Positions 27,826 through 37,064 of a stretch of DNA of 64,000 nt are shown piece after piece. The notes beneath the pieces were generated by a model. That model saw only the letters and a program-made list of their open reading frames with translations, was not told where the DNA came from and ran no database searches. The position numbers and the translations under genes were made by a program. The DNA comes from Streptomonospora nanhaiensis (lineage in GTDB: Bacteria; Actinomycetota; Actinomycetes; Streptosporangiales; Streptosporangiaceae): positions 5,270,001 to 5,334,000 of the forward strand of contig NZ_CP113264.1 of NCBI RefSeq assembly GCF_026642255.1. The letters run 5' to 3'. Within the stretch, counting starts at the first letter, position 1, and every line of letters starts with the position of its first letter.

Positions 27826-30417
27826 TCAACGGCGCGTCGGGGAGGTGGTCAGCCTCCTGGCGGGCACCGCCACGCACAGCCAGGCCACGGCCGACACGCC
27901 CAGGACCGCCACGGGCACCGGCCAGAGCGGGCCTGCGGGGAAGGGCCTCCCGAGCAGGCCCACGCCCACGCAGAGGAGCGGGAACAGCACGGCCAGGAGC
28001 CCGGCGGCGTTGGCGCCGAGGGCGATCATCGCGGCCTCCCTGCGCAGCACCGACCGGGTCTGCCCCGGCGTCGTCCCGATCGCCCGCAGGGCGTCCACCT
28101 CGCCCTGCCGCTGCAGGGTCTGGGCGGCGAGCCGGTTGGCGACCGACAGCACCATGTAGCCGACCAGCGCCAGCAGGACGACCAGGTTGAGGACGGCGCC
28201 GGCGTCCGGCCCCCGCGCGCCCTCCTCCGCGGCTCCCGCCTCCGCGACCTCCGCCCCGGGGTAGCCCTCGGCCGCCGCCTCCAGTACACGGCGCGCCTCG
28301 TCCTCCTGCCCCGGAGCCGCCAGGACCAGGAGCCGCGCGTCGACGTCGCCGGTGACGTGGCCCCGCGCCAGGTCCGACGGAAGGGTGACCGACCCGTATC
28401 CCAGGTCCCTGCGGTACACGGCGACGACCTCCGCGTCGACCCGCGCGCCGTCGCCGGTCCGGAACGCGAACGTCTCCCCCAGACCGGTGCCGAAGTGGCG
28501 CGCCGCCGAGGCGCTCACCGCGACCGTCCTCCCGGACAGCCTCCCCAGGTCCCCCTCGACCACGTCCAGGTCCAGGACCCGCTGCGCCCCCGGGCCGACG
28601 ACCTGGGCGGCCGCCTCCATGTGCGTCGTCCCGGGCTCCTCCCCCGGCAGGGCGAAGCCGCCGGCGCCCACCACCGCGGTCGGAGTGACCGCGACGGCCT
28701 CCTCCACCGCGGGCGACCGGCGGACCTCCTCCGCGAGGCCTGCGGGAACCCCGCCCAGGCCGGGTGCGGTCACCACCAGGTCGGCCTTCTCCCCGGCCGC
28801 GCGCTGGGCGCCGCCCGCGGCCGAGAGCGAGGTCTGCGCGTAGGTCTGCCCCAGGGTGAAGGCCACCGTCATGGCCAGGGCACTCGCCGCGCCGGCCACC
28901 CGGACGGAGTGCCCGTGCAGGTTCTGCACGGCGAGCCAGGTCAGCGGGGAGACCCGGGCGGGCAGCAGACGGACGGCGATCCCGCTCACCCGGCGGACCA
29001 GGGCCGGTCCCGCCAGGGCCAGGCCGACCGCCGCCACCAGTGACGCCACGGCCGCGCCGGCCACCGCCTCCGTGGCGTCCAGGACCAGCGCGGGCACCGA
29101 CGCGGCCACCGAGAGCACCAGCAGGGCGGTCCCCGCCCAGGTGCGCGCGCGGCCCGGGGCACGCGGTTCGGCGACGGACTCGGCGAGGGCGTCGACGGGG
29201 GCGGCCCCCGCGGTGCGGCGGACCGCTCCCGCACAGGCCGCCCACACCGCGAGGAGGGTCAGGACCGCGGCGGCCGGACCGGGCACGGGCCCGAGGACGG
29301 CGGGCAGGCCCGTGGGCGTCATCCCCAGTGCGGCGAGGCCCCGGAGCGCACCGTCCCCCAGCAGGTAGCCCGCGGCGATCCCGAAGGGCAGGGCCAGGGC
29401 GGTGGCGATCAGGTTGGGGAAGGCGACGAGGCGGCGGATCTGGCGCGGGGTGGCGCCGACCGCCCGAAGGAGGGCGAGGTCCCGGCGCTGGGCCGCGACG
29501 GACACCGAGAGGGCGCCGGCGACCGTGAAACCGACGACGATCAGGACGGTGCCGCTGAGCGAGGCGGCGATCGCGACCAGCTCCGACCGTGCGGCCGACG
29601 CCCCCGGCGACTCCGCGTCGCCGCGCCGGTCGCCGCCGAGGGCGACGAGGCCGTGTTCGCCGAACACGGCGCTCGCCTCCACCGCGGAACGGAGTTCGGC
29701 GTCGGTGACGCCCTCCGCGGCGTGCAGGCCGACCAGGTCTACGGTGCCCTCGCGGGGGCCTTCTGAGCGTCCGGCCAGGTCCGACGCGGTGGAGTCGTCC
29801 ACGAGGATCAAGGGCGCCGGGGTGTCCAGGACGCCGGTCAGCCGATACGCGGCCGTCCGGCCTCCTGCCACGAGGCGGACCTCCCCGCCGACCTCCGCGC
29901 CCGACGCCCCCGCCGAGGCGCGGTCCAGGACCACCTCGCCGGGGGCGCTCGGCGGCTCGCCGGTCAGGACGCCCCCTCCCGCCAGGGAGGCCGAGGACCA
30001 CCCGTGCCCGGCGGTGCGCGGATCGGCGCCCGCCACGGGCCCGTCCTCACCCAGGACCGCGGCCTGGAAACCCACGTCGCCGACGGCCAGGCCGACCTCG
30101 GACAGCTCGGCCAGCGCGTCCACCACGGTCCCGGGGACGGGCGCCCGTTCGGGAAGGGCGATGTCGAGGTCCTCGGGCACCTCCACGCTCTGGGGGGCCG
30201 TGACCACGACGTCGGCGCCCGCGAGCCGGCCGGCCGGGAGGACGGAGCGGACACCGGTGTCGGCGACGACCCCGCCGACCGTGATGAGCGCGGACCCGCC
30301 GAGGGCCGCGACGGCGACCGCGGCCAGGGACGCGGCGCGGCCCCGGGCCAGCTTCAGCGCCAGGGACCCGTGGCCCCCGCGGCCGGGGGCGGGACGTACG
30401 TCGGGCGTCCCGGTCAT
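27826..30417 (-). CDS. ABC transporter permease, FtsX/MacB type
   Basis: An 863-residue permease starting at ATG 30417, which overlaps the ATPase stop as ATGA. It has a duplicated FtsX layout. The first half has a membrane helix ([20 protein letters not shown]), a large extracytoplasmic domain and a three-helix FtsX block ([40 protein letters not shown]). The second half repeats this ([40 protein letters not shown]). Such permeases use mechanical transmission, often for peptide or antibiotic efflux or lipoprotein release. No sensor kinase or substrate gene is adjacent. Confidence 0.88.
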   Translation of the reverse strand: MTGTPDVRPAPGRGGHGSLALKLARGRAASLAAVAVAALGGSALITVGGVVADTGVRSVLPAGRLAGADVVVTAPQSVEVPEDLDIALPERAPVPGTVVDALAELSEVGLAVGDVGFQAAVLGEDGPVAGADPRTAGHGWSSASLAGGGVLTGEPPSAPGEVVLDRASAGASGAEVGGEVRLVAGGRTAAYRLTGVLDTPAPLILVDDSTASDLAGRSEGPREGTVDLVGLHAAEGVTDAELRSAVEASAVFGEHGLVALGGDRRGDAESPGASAARSELVAIAASLSGTVLIVVGFTVAGALSVSVAAQRRDLALLRAVGATPRQIRRLVAFPNLIATALALPFGIAAGYLLGDGALRGLAALGMTPTGLPAVLGPVPGPAAAVLTLLAVWAACAGAVRRTAGAAPVDALAESVAEPRAPGRARTWAGTALLVLSVAASVPALVLDATEAVAGAAVASLVAAVGLALAGPALVRRVSGIAVRLLPARVSPLTWLAVQNLHGHSVRVAGAASALAMTVAFTLGQTYAQTSLSAAGGAQRAAGEKADLVVTAPGLGGVPAGLAEEVRRSPAVEEAVAVTPTAVVGAGGFALPGEEPGTTHMEAAAQVVGPGAQRVLDLDVVEGDLGRLSGRTVAVSASAARHFGTGLGETFAFRTGDGARVDAEVVAVYRRDLGYGSVTLPSDLARGHVTGDVDARLLVLAAPGQEDEARRVLEAAAEGYPGAEVAEAGAAEEGARGPDAGAVLNLVVLLALVGYMVLSVANRLAAQTLQRQGEVDALRAIGTTPGQTRSVLRREAAMIALGANAAGLLAVLFPLLCVGVGLLGRPFPAGPLWPVPVAVLGVSAVAWLCVAVPARRLTTSPTRR

Positions 30418-31223
30418 CGGTCCGCCCCCAGGGAGGCGAGGCGTCCGGCGAGGTCCGCGGCGGCGGGCGCGTGGAGGAGGTCCACGACGCGCCCCGAGGC
30501 CATCACGGCGGTGTCGTGGGCCCGGGCCGCGGCGGCGGGGTCGTGGGTGACCATGACGACGGTCTGGCCGAGGTCGTCCACGATCCCCCTGAGCAGGGAC
30601 AGCGTCCGGTCGGCGGTGGCGCCGTCGAGGGCGCCGGTGGGCTCGTCCGCGAAGACGATGTCGGGCCGGGCAGCGAGCGCGCGCACGATGGCGACCCGCT
30701 GCTGCTGGCCGCCGGACAGCTCCGAGGGCCGGTGTCCCAGCCGGTCCGCCACACCCACCCTGCGGACGAGCTCGTCGATCCACGCGGCGTCCGGCCGCAC
30801 CCCGGCCAGGCGCAGCGGAAGGGTGATGTTGTCCTCCGCCGTGAGGGTGGGGACCAGGTTGTAGGACTGGAAGACGAACCCCACGTGGTCGCGGCGGAAG
30901 ACGGTGAGGTCCGGTTCCCGGAGCCCGCTGATGTCCCTCCCGCCGATCTCGACCGTGCCGGAGGTGACGCGGTCCAGGCCGGAGGCGCAGTTGAGCAAGG
31001 TGCTCTTGCCGGAGCCGGAGGGCCCCATGACGGCGAGGAAGGTCCCCCGGGGGACCCTGAGGGTGACCCCGTCCAGGGCGGACACGCGGCCGTCGCCGTC
31101 GGTGTAGGAGCGGTGGACCGCCGTGAGGGCGACCGCGGCCCCGGCGGGGCCGCCCACGGCGCCCGGTGCGGGGGTCCGGCCGCCCGGAGCTGTGCGCGTG
31201 GGGGTGCGGAAAGGGGCGGGCAT
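30414..31223 (-). CDS. ABC transporter ATP-binding protein, MacB/LolD type
   Basis: A 269-residue ATPase of the MacB/LolD group. Walker A is [13 protein letters not shown], the Q-loop is [14 protein letters not shown], the signature is [17 protein letters not shown] and Walker B is [13 protein letters not shown], with H-loop VMVTHDP. The N-terminal about 30 residues are Pro/Gly-rich and not part of the fold. The stop overlaps the permease start by 4 bp, so the two form one complex. Confidence 0.93.
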   Translation of the reverse strand: MPAPFRTPTRTAPGGRTPAPGAVGGPAGAAVALTAVHRSYTDGDGRVSALDGVTLRVPRGTFLAVMGPSGSGKSTLLNCASGLDRVTSGTVEIGGRDISGLREPDLTVFRRDHVGFVFQSYNLVPTLTAEDNITLPLRLAGVRPDAAWIDELVRRVGVADRLGHRPSELSGGQQQRVAIVRALAARPDIVFADEPTGALDGATADRTLSLLRGIVDDLGQTVVMVTHDPAAAARAHDTAVMASGRVVDLLHAPAAADLAGRLASLGADR

Positions 31224-31409
31224 GGCGAGTCCTCGCAGGTCGGCGTCGGGGAGGACGTGGCTCGGGAGGGGCCGTCCACGTCCCTGACGACACTACGGAG
31301 CCCGGTACAGGCGCACCATGCTGCGCGCTGGCCGACGGGAGCTACAGCCAGCACCACCATCGCGGCGCCGGGCCCGCCTGCGGGGCCCGCGGTGCCGGGC
31401 GCGGTCGCG

Positions 31410-31435
31410 CCCCGGCGGCCTGCCGGCCGCCGGGG
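31410..31435 (-). terminator. Terminator hairpin after the PLP-enzyme gene
   Basis: A perfect 11-bp stem (CCCCGGCGGCC / GGCCGCCGGGG) with a 4-nt loop, 28 bp past the stop of the PLP enzyme on the minus strand and well upstream of the ABC operon start. Confidence 0.55.
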
Positions 31436-31462
31436 CGCCTCCTTCCGGGCTCCGCTCCGGTG

Positions 31463-32833
31463 TCAGAGCACGTTGCGCGGGTCCGGGACCGGGGCCAGTC
31501 GGCCGTCGCAGTCGGCGTACTCCCAGGCCGGCCCGTGGGCGACCAGGTCGGCGATCGCGCCGACGAGCCGGTCCACGTGCTCCGGGGTCGTCCCGATCCC
31601 CAGGCTCGCCCGGACCGCCTGGGCGTGGCCCTCGGGCAGCAGGTGCCGGGTGAGCGGGTGGGCGCAGAAGAGCCCGTCCCGCACCCCGATGCCGTGCTCG
31701 GCGGAGAGCGCCGCGGCCAGCAGGTCGGCGGGCAGGCCGTCCACCGTGAACGAGACGATGCCGACCCTCGGGTGCTCGTCGCCCCACAGGGTCAGCTCAG
31801 TGACGCCCTCCACGTCGGCGAGCCCGGCACGCAGCCGCTCCAGCAGAGCGGACTCGCGGATGTGCAGGAGTCCCTGTACGTCGGGGGTGAGGGTGTCGCA
31901 GGCGGCGGCCAGGGCCACGGCGCCGAGCACGTTGGGGCTGCCCGCCTCGTGGCGCGCGGGGAGGTCGTTCCACACCACCTCGTGCTCGGTGACCAGGCGC
32001 GTGGCGCCGCCCCCGGACAGGTACGGGGTGGCCTCGCGCAGCCAGTCGGCGCGGCCGGCCAGCACCCCGGAGCCGAAGGGCGCGTAGAGCTTGTGCGCGG
32101 ACAGCGCCACGTAGTCGGCGCCGGTCTCCTCCAGGCCGAACGGCAGGTGCGGCACGTACTGGGCGGCGTCCACGACCACGCGGGCGCCCTCGGCGTGCGC
32201 GGCCGCGACCAGTTCCCCGACCGGCCAGATCTCGCCCGTGACGTTGGAGGCGGCGGTCACGCACAGGAGCCTGGGGCCCTCGGGGGACTCCCGCAGCGCG
32301 GTGCGGGCCGCCTCGACGGCCGCCTCGGGGGTGGCGGGCAGCGGCAGGCGGACCACTCTCCCGGCCCGTGCGGCGGGGTGCTCCCAGGGCAGGAGGGCTG
32401 CGTGGTGCTCGGTCTCGAACACCACGACCGTGCAGCCCTCCGGCACGGAGCGGGCCAGGAGGTTGAGGGCGTCGGTGGTGCCCCGCACGAACACCACCGC
32501 GTCGGCGGGTTCCGAGCGGGCCCCGAGGAAGCGGGCGACGCTGCGGCGGGCCCGCTCGTAGGCGTCGGTGCTCACCTGGGAGTGGTGGCCCGCACCCCGG
32601 TGCACGCTCGCGTAGTAGGGCAGCGCGTCGGCCAGGGCGTCCGCGACGGGGGTCAGGCAGGGGGCGCTGGCGGCGTAGTCGAAGTTCGCGTACTCCACGC
32701 GCTCGCCGGTGACCAGGGGGACGCCCTCGTCCGAGGCGACGACCGTGCACCCGGCGGCGCCGCCCGAGGGGTGTGCGGACGGGGCGGCGGAACGGAACGA
32801 GCGCGCGGTGTGGATGGGGCTGACGACGGTCAT
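31463..32833 (-). CDS. Class V aminotransferase / cysteine desulfurase-like PLP enzyme
   Basis: A 456-residue fold-type I PLP enzyme. VEYANFDYAASAPCLTPVAD opens the family core after about 45 unconserved residues. FVRGTTDALNLLARSV binds cofactor phosphate, VVVDAAQYVPHLPF contains the aspartate that contacts the pyridine ring, and YVALSAHKLYAPFGSGVL supplies the Schiff-base lysine. HEAGSPNVLGAVALAAA follows. The closest general description is SufS/CsdA-like, but class V enzymes of this length also act on other amino acids. A SAM-IV riboswitch in its leader ties it to sulfur amino acid metabolism and argues for a role in cysteine/methionine turnover. Confidence 0.82.
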   Translation of the reverse strand: MTVVSPIHTARSFRSAAPSAHPSGGAAGCTVVASDEGVPLVTGERVEYANFDYAASAPCLTPVADALADALPYYASVHRGAGHHSQVSTDAYERARRSVARFLGARSEPADAVVFVRGTTDALNLLARSVPEGCTVVVFETEHHAALLPWEHPAARAGRVVRLPLPATPEAAVEAARTALRESPEGPRLLCVTAASNVTGEIWPVGELVAAAHAEGARVVVDAAQYVPHLPFGLEETGADYVALSAHKLYAPFGSGVLAGRADWLREATPYLSGGGATRLVTEHEVVWNDLPARHEAGSPNVLGAVALAAACDTLTPDVQGLLHIRESALLERLRAGLADVEGVTELTLWGDEHPRVGIVSFTVDGLPADLLAAALSAEHGIGVRDGLFCAHPLTRHLLPEGHAQAVRASLGIGTTPEHVDRLVGAIADLVAHGPAWEYADCDGRLAPVPDPRNVL

Positions 32834-32926
32834 GGGGCACCTCTTCTGCGGGTCGTGGGACCCGCGGGGGCGCCGTCACGGCTACACCACAGGGGTCCGC
32901 GCTTGTCCGACACGGTCGTGTCGGGA

Positions 32927-33008
32927 CCTGGTCCTCACCCGGGGCACCCCACCGCGGAAGGAGGGTTGCCGACCAGCAAGCCGGGGCTTAGCGCTGGTAC
33001 TCGTGACC
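32927..33008 (-). ncRNA. SAM-IV riboswitch
   Basis: Minus-strand reading gives GGTCACGAGTACCAGCG, then AAGCCCCGGCTTGCTGG, CGGCAACCCTCC, CCGCGGTGGGGTGCCCCGGG and a closing GGACCAGG. This is the SAM-IV aptamer: a SAM-I-like core with the actinobacterial peripheral pseudoknot arrangement and a P1 stem formed by GGTC near 33008 with GACC near 32931. It ends about 93 bp before the PLP-enzyme start. SAM binding is expected to repress that gene. Confidence 0.9.
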
Positions 33009-33240
33009 TGCGAGGCAGGCTAGCACACGCGCCCCGGGAGGGACCAGGGGATCCCCTGTGGCCCGGGCCGCACACCGGCGGGACCGGGGCGCGCAAGGGC
33101 CGACCACGCGGGAGGACCGGCGGAGCGATCCGTACGGGCGGCCGGGCGCGAGGCTCACGGCCGCTCCGGAGGGCGCGGGGCCGAGGGGGCGTACGGAACG
33201 GGCCGGCCCCCGCGGGTCCGCCGTACGGGCCGCGCCCCGC
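33009..33240. other. Gene-free stretch between divergent units
   Basis: Holds the promoter region of the riboswitch-led gene, with CTAGCC near 33019 on the minus strand as a possible -10, and otherwise GC-rich sequence. I see no gene or repeat here. Confidence 0.4.
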
Positions 33241-33271
33241 TTGACAGCCGCCGAACCGGTCAGGACATACT
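33241..33271 (+). promoter_or_regulatory. Candidate housekeeping promoter for the DUF3870/CoA-transferase operon
   Basis: A consensus -35 TTGACA at 33241-33246 is followed after 19 bp by CATACT (33266-33271), or after 17 bp by GACATA. Transcription would begin about 100 bp upstream of the DUF3870 gene. Confidence 0.5.
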
Positions 33272-33382
33272 TGGGGTGCCTGCCCTCACGCCGCGGGCGC
33301 CCGGTTTCCCCCGGCCGCCCTCCAGGCGCGAGACTCCAGAGCGTTGGAGTTTTCGCATGCCCGCGAGCGAGAGGTGTGTCCG

Positions 33383-33766
33383 TTGCACGGCGACGACCGT
33401 ATCCAGCAGGTTCTCCGCAACCCCAGGGTTGTCCTCATCTCCGGCTACGCCCGTCTTCCCGACTCCGTGGCCAGCCATTCCCAGTACCAGCGGCTCGGCG
33501 TCGTCCTCGCCGTGGACACCGCGGACGGCCGCATCGTCGCCGCGGACACCACCCTGCTCACCGACCTGGGCAAGGACTTCTTCCGCGCCCTGGTCGAGGG
33601 GGCCTCGGTCACCGAGGACATCGCCGAGCTGGTCGGCCGGGTGCAGACGCGGTACGCCGGCCAGTCCGGCGCCGCGCTGACCACGGCCCTGCGCCGCTGC
33701 CTGGAGTCCTACCACCAGCTGCGGGAGGGCGACCAGCTGCCCGGCGGCGCCGACGCCGAGGAGTGA
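33383..33766 (+). CDS. DUF3870 domain protein
   Basis: A small protein of about 127 residues. The start is uncertain: TTG 33383 has GAGAGG seven bases upstream, and GTG 33374 and TTG 33344 are in frame. The DUF3870 core is clear: VVLISGYARLPDSVASHSQY, LGVVLAVDTADGRIVAADTT, LTDLGKDFFRALVEGASV and the closing AALTTALRRCLESY. The function is unknown, but in several bacteria these genes neighbour CoA-ligand metabolism and regulators. It is 7 bp from the CoA-transferase start, which uses a ribosome site inside its end. Confidence 0.75.
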   Translation: MHGDDRIQQVLRNPRVVLISGYARLPDSVASHSQYQRLGVVLAVDTADGRIVAADTTLLTDLGKDFFRALVEGASVTEDIAELVGRVQTRYAGQSGAALTTALRRCLESYHQLREGDQLPGGADAEE

Positions 33767-33773
33767 CATCCCC

Positions 33774-35135
33774 GTGACAGACATCCGATCCGGCGCGGGC
33801 CCCGCGCCCGACCCCGCCGGCCCGGCCGTCCCGCTGCCCCTGGCGGGGGTGCGCGTCGCCGACCTCTCCCGCGTCCTGGCGGGCCCGTACGCCACCATGC
33901 TCCTCGCCGACATGGGCGCGGAGGTGGTCAAGGTCGAGCAGCCAGGCCGCGGCGACGACACCCGGGCGTGGGGCCCGCCCTGGGCGGGCCCCACCGACGG
34001 GGGCGGGGGCCCCGGCGAGGCCGCCTACTTCCTGTCGGTGAACCGCAACAAGCGCAGCCTGGCCGTGGACCTGAAGGACCCCGAGGGCCTGGCCGCCGTC
34101 CAGGAGCTGTGCGCGTCCTCCGACGTGGTCGTCCAGAACTTCCGTCCCGGCGTGATCGACCGGCTCGGGCTCGGCTACGAGGCGGTGAGCGCGCGCAACC
34201 CCGCCGTCGTCTACTGCTCCGTGAGCGGCTTCGGCCCGGAGCACGAGCCGGCCGCCCGCCCCGGGTTCGACATCGTCGTGCAGGCCGAGAGCGGCCTGAT
34301 GGCGACCACGGGCCCGGCCGAGGGGCCGGCGAGCAAGGTGGGGGTCGCCCTCACCGACGTGCTGACCGGGCTCAACGCCGCCGTCGGCATCCTCGGGGCG
34401 CTGACGAGGGCCCGCGCGACCGGCCGCGGCGAGAACGTCAGCGCGTCGCTGATCAACTCCACGCTGTCCGGCCTGGTCAACCTCACACAGCAGGCGCTCG
34501 TGACGGGGGCGGAGCCGGCCCGTGTCGGCAACGCCCACACCACGATCGTGCCCTACCAGGTCTTCCCGGCCTCCGACGCCGAGATCGTGGTCGCCGCCGG
34601 CAACGACGCCCTGTACCAGCGGCTGTGCCGGGCACTGGACCGCCCCGACCTGGCCGAGGACCCGCGCTACGCCACCAACCCGGGACGCGTGGCCCACCGC
34701 GACGAACTGGTGGGGGAGCTGTCGGCCGTCCTGCGCGCCGAGCCGGCCGACCACTGGATGGACCTGCTGGTCGGGGCCGGGGTCCCGGTGGGGCGGGTGC
34801 GCGGGGTGCTGGACGCGCTGCGCACGGCCGACGCCGCCGGCGACGACGTCCTGCGCACCGTGGAGCACCCCACGGCGGGCCCGATCGAACAGGTCCGGGC
34901 GGGGTTCCGGCTGGAGGGCGCCCCACCGCCGCTCACGGCCCCGCCGCTCCTGGGACAGCACTCCCGCCGGATCCTCGCCGAACTCGGCGTGGACGCGGCG
35001 CGCGTGGACGCGATGATCGGGCGCGGGGCCGTCCAGGAGCCCGGCCCCGCGCCGGCGGCCGACCGCCGGACCGCCCCCGCAACCCCGCCCCAGGCCGCAC
35101 CGGCCGACGCACCACGAAGGGACACCCACCCATGA
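33774..35135 (+). CDS. Class III CoA-transferase (CaiB/BaiF family)
   Basis: A 453-residue CoA-transferase from GTG 33774. Family parts: LAGVRVADLSRVLAGPYATM, LADMGAEVVKVEQPG, YFLSVNRNKRSLAVDLKDPE, VVVQNFRPGVIDRLGLGYEA and the catalytic aspartate in ARPGFDIVVQAESGLM. These enzymes move CoA between carboxylates via an aspartyl-CoA intermediate. Its stop overlaps the glutaryl-CoA dehydrogenase start as ATGA, so it probably makes glutaryl-CoA from glutarate with a dicarboxyl-CoA donor, as SUGCT-type enzymes do. That substrate is inferred from context. About 40 C-terminal residues are Ala/Pro-rich. Confidence 0.87.
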   Translation: MTDIRSGAGPAPDPAGPAVPLPLAGVRVADLSRVLAGPYATMLLADMGAEVVKVEQPGRGDDTRAWGPPWAGPTDGGGGPGEAAYFLSVNRNKRSLAVDLKDPEGLAAVQELCASSDVVVQNFRPGVIDRLGLGYEAVSARNPAVVYCSVSGFGPEHEPAARPGFDIVVQAESGLMATTGPAEGPASKVGVALTDVLTGLNAAVGILGALTRARATGRGENVSASLINSTLSGLVNLTQQALVTGAEPARVGNAHTTIVPYQVFPASDAEIVVAAGNDALYQRLCRALDRPDLAEDPRYATNPGRVAHRDELVGELSAVLRAEPADHWMDLLVGAGVPVGRVRGVLDALRTADAAGDDVLRTVEHPTAGPIEQVRAGFRLEGAPPPLTAPPLLGQHSRRILAELGVDAARVDAMIGRGAVQEPGPAPAADRRTAPATPPQAAPADAPRRDTHP

Positions 35136-36322
35136 GCGACTCCCGCAGGCCCGCCGCCCCGGACCCGCACGACTTCCTGGCCCTCGACGCCGAACTGTCC
35201 GACACCGAGCGGGACGTCCGCGACGCCGTGCGCGGCTTCGCCTCGCGGGAACTGCTGCCGAACGTGGCCGAGTGGTTCGACGCGGGCACCCTGCCCGACC
35301 CGCGCGGGCTCGCCAGGGCCTTCGGGGACCTCGGGCTCCTGGGCATGCACCTGGAGGGGTACGGCTGCGGCGGCTCCAGCGCCGTGGCCTACGGGCTGGC
35401 CTGCCGCGAACTGGAGGCCGTCGACTCGGGTCTGCGCAGTTTCGTGTCAGTGCAGGGTTCGCTGGCCATGGCCGCCATCCACAAGTTCGGCGCCGAGGAG
35501 CAGAAGGGCGCGTGGCTGCCGAGGATGGCGGCGGGCGAGGTCGTCGGCTGCTTCGGGCTGACCGAGCCCGACTCCGGCTCCGACCCGGGCTCCATGCGCA
35601 CCCGCGCCCGCAGGGACGGCACGGACTGGGTGCTCGACGGCACCAAGATGTGGATCACCAACGGGTCCGTCGCCGACGTGGCCGTGGTGTGGGCGGCCAC
35701 CGGGGAGGGCATCCGCGGGTTCGTGGTGCCCACCGACACCCCCGGGTTCTCCGCCAACGTCATCCACAGGAAGCTGTCGCTGCGCGCGTCCATCACCTCC
35801 GAACTCGTCCTGGAGGGTGTGCGCCTGCCCGCCGACGCGGTGCTGCCCGCGTCGAAGGGCCTGGGGGCGCCCCTGTCGTGCCTGAACGAGGCCCGCTACG
35901 GCATCGTGTGGGGCGCCGTCGGCGCCGCGCGCGCCTGCTACGAGGCGGCCCTGGAGTACGCGGCGACACGCGAGCAGTTCGGGCAGCCGATCGGCGGGTT
36001 CCAGCTCACCCAGCGCAAGCTCGCCGACATGGTCGTGGACGTCAACCACGCGGGCATGACGGCGCTGCGGATCGGCCGCCTCAAGGACCGGGGGGACTGC
36101 CACCACAACCACGTGAGCTTCGGCAAGTTCGCGAACGTGGCCGCGGCCCAGCGGGTCGCGCGCACCGCGCGCGGGGTCCACGGCGCGAACGGCATCACCC
36201 TGGAGTACCCGGTGATGCGCCACATGGTGAACCTGGAGACGGTCGCCACCTACGAGGGCACCGAGGAGATCCACGCGCTCAGCATCGGCCAGGCGGTGAC
36301 CGGGATCTCCGCGTTCCGCTGA
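35132..36322 (+). CDS. gcdH: Glutaryl-CoA dehydrogenase-like acyl-CoA dehydrogenase
   Basis: A 396-residue flavoenzyme. Several stretches are characteristic of glutaryl-CoA dehydrogenase rather than other acyl-CoA dehydrogenases: YGCGGSSAVAYGLACRELE, VDSGLRSFVSVQGSLAM and GCFGLTEPDSGSDPGSMRTR. The catalytic base is the Glu of ATYEGTEEIHALSIG. The reaction is oxidative decarboxylation of glutaryl-CoA to crotonyl-CoA in lysine and tryptophan catabolism. Translational coupling to the CoA-transferase supports glutarate as the entry substrate. Confidence 0.86.
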   Translation: MSDSRRPAAPDPHDFLALDAELSDTERDVRDAVRGFASRELLPNVAEWFDAGTLPDPRGLARAFGDLGLLGMHLEGYGCGGSSAVAYGLACRELEAVDSGLRSFVSVQGSLAMAAIHKFGAEEQKGAWLPRMAAGEVVGCFGLTEPDSGSDPGSMRTRARRDGTDWVLDGTKMWITNGSVADVAVVWAATGEGIRGFVVPTDTPGFSANVIHRKLSLRASITSELVLEGVRLPADAVLPASKGLGAPLSCLNEARYGIVWGAVGAARACYEAALEYAATREQFGQPIGGFQLTQRKLADMVVDVNHAGMTALRIGRLKDRGDCHHNHVSFGKFANVAAAQRVARTARGVHGANGITLEYPVMRHMVNLETVATYEGTEEIHALSIGQAVTGISAFR

Positions 36323-36491
36323 CCCGGGCCCTCCGGGCCCCCGGTCCGCACGGCGCCCCGGGAGACGGGGCGGAGAGGGGGCCCGCGGCACGGGCGGAGC
36401 GGCCAGGAGGCGGGATCACGGCCCTCTGCCGGTGTCGTCGGCCGCCCGGAACCACCACAATGGGGAGCATCCGATCGAGGGAGTTGCCGAG

Positions 36492-36959
36492 ATGGTGAAC
36501 GAACCGACGAAGCGGTTCGAGATGACGCGGGTACGGCGGGTCGCCAACGCCTTCGTCAGCGGCTTGGTCAAGTACGGCCTGGGGACGCCCGCGACCCACC
36601 TGCTCACCACGCGCGGGCGCAAGTCGGGCTTCCTGCGGACCGTCCCGCTCGACGTGCTGGACAGCGACCGGGGCAGGTTCCTGGTCTCCCCGTACGGCGA
36701 GGTCGACTGGGTGCGCAACATCCGCAAGGACGGGTTCGCGACCCTGCGCCAGGGCGGCTGGATCGAACTGGTGAGCGTGCGCGAACTCGGGCACGAGGAG
36801 GCGGGACCCCTGCTCAAGGAGTACGTCAACCACCCGCGGGCCGCCGTCGTGGGGCCGTACTTCGACGCGCCGCCGGACGCCCCGGACGAGGCGTTCGCGG
36901 AGGAGGCCGACCGGCACCCGGTCTTCGAGATCGTGCGTTCCACGACGATCCGGATCTGA
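36492..36959 (+). CDS. Deazaflavin (F420)-dependent nitroreductase family protein
   Basis: A 155-residue split-barrel protein of the Ddn family. ATG 36492 is chosen because GAGGGAG lies just upstream; the frame extends to 36432. Typical parts: THLLTTRGRKSGFLRTVPLD, FLVSPYGEVDWVRNIRKDG and LKEYVNHPRAAVVGPYF. Family members use reduced F420 to reduce quinones or nitro compounds, often membrane associated. It stands alone and converges on relA. Confidence 0.85.
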   Translation: MVNEPTKRFEMTRVRRVANAFVSGLVKYGLGTPATHLLTTRGRKSGFLRTVPLDVLDSDRGRFLVSPYGEVDWVRNIRKDGFATLRQGGWIELVSVRELGHEEAGPLLKEYVNHPRAAVVGPYFDAPPDAPDEAFAEEADRHPVFEIVRSTTIRI

Positions 36960-36980
36960 CACCGGGCGCGGGAACACGAG

Positions 36981-37019
36981 GAGGCCCCGGCCGGCCCGCG
37001 AGGGCACGGCCGGGGCCTC
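36981..37019. terminator. Bidirectional terminator hairpin between Ddn-type gene and relA
   Basis: A perfect 13-bp stem (GAGGCCCCGGCCG / CGGCCGGGGCCTC) with a 13-nt loop lies between the two convergent genes, 21 bp past one stop and 46 bp past the other. No T-tract on either side. Confidence 0.6.
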
Positions 37020-37064
37020 CCTCCGTCCGGGGCGGCACCGGCCCGCGAGAGGACCTGCCGGCCC

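Noticed and set aside
30418-31293. Upstream 290-codon extension of the ABC permease frame
   Set aside because: It lies over the ABC ATPase gene in another frame and translates to Arg/Pro-rich nonsense; ATG 30417, overlapping the ATPase stop, is the natural start.
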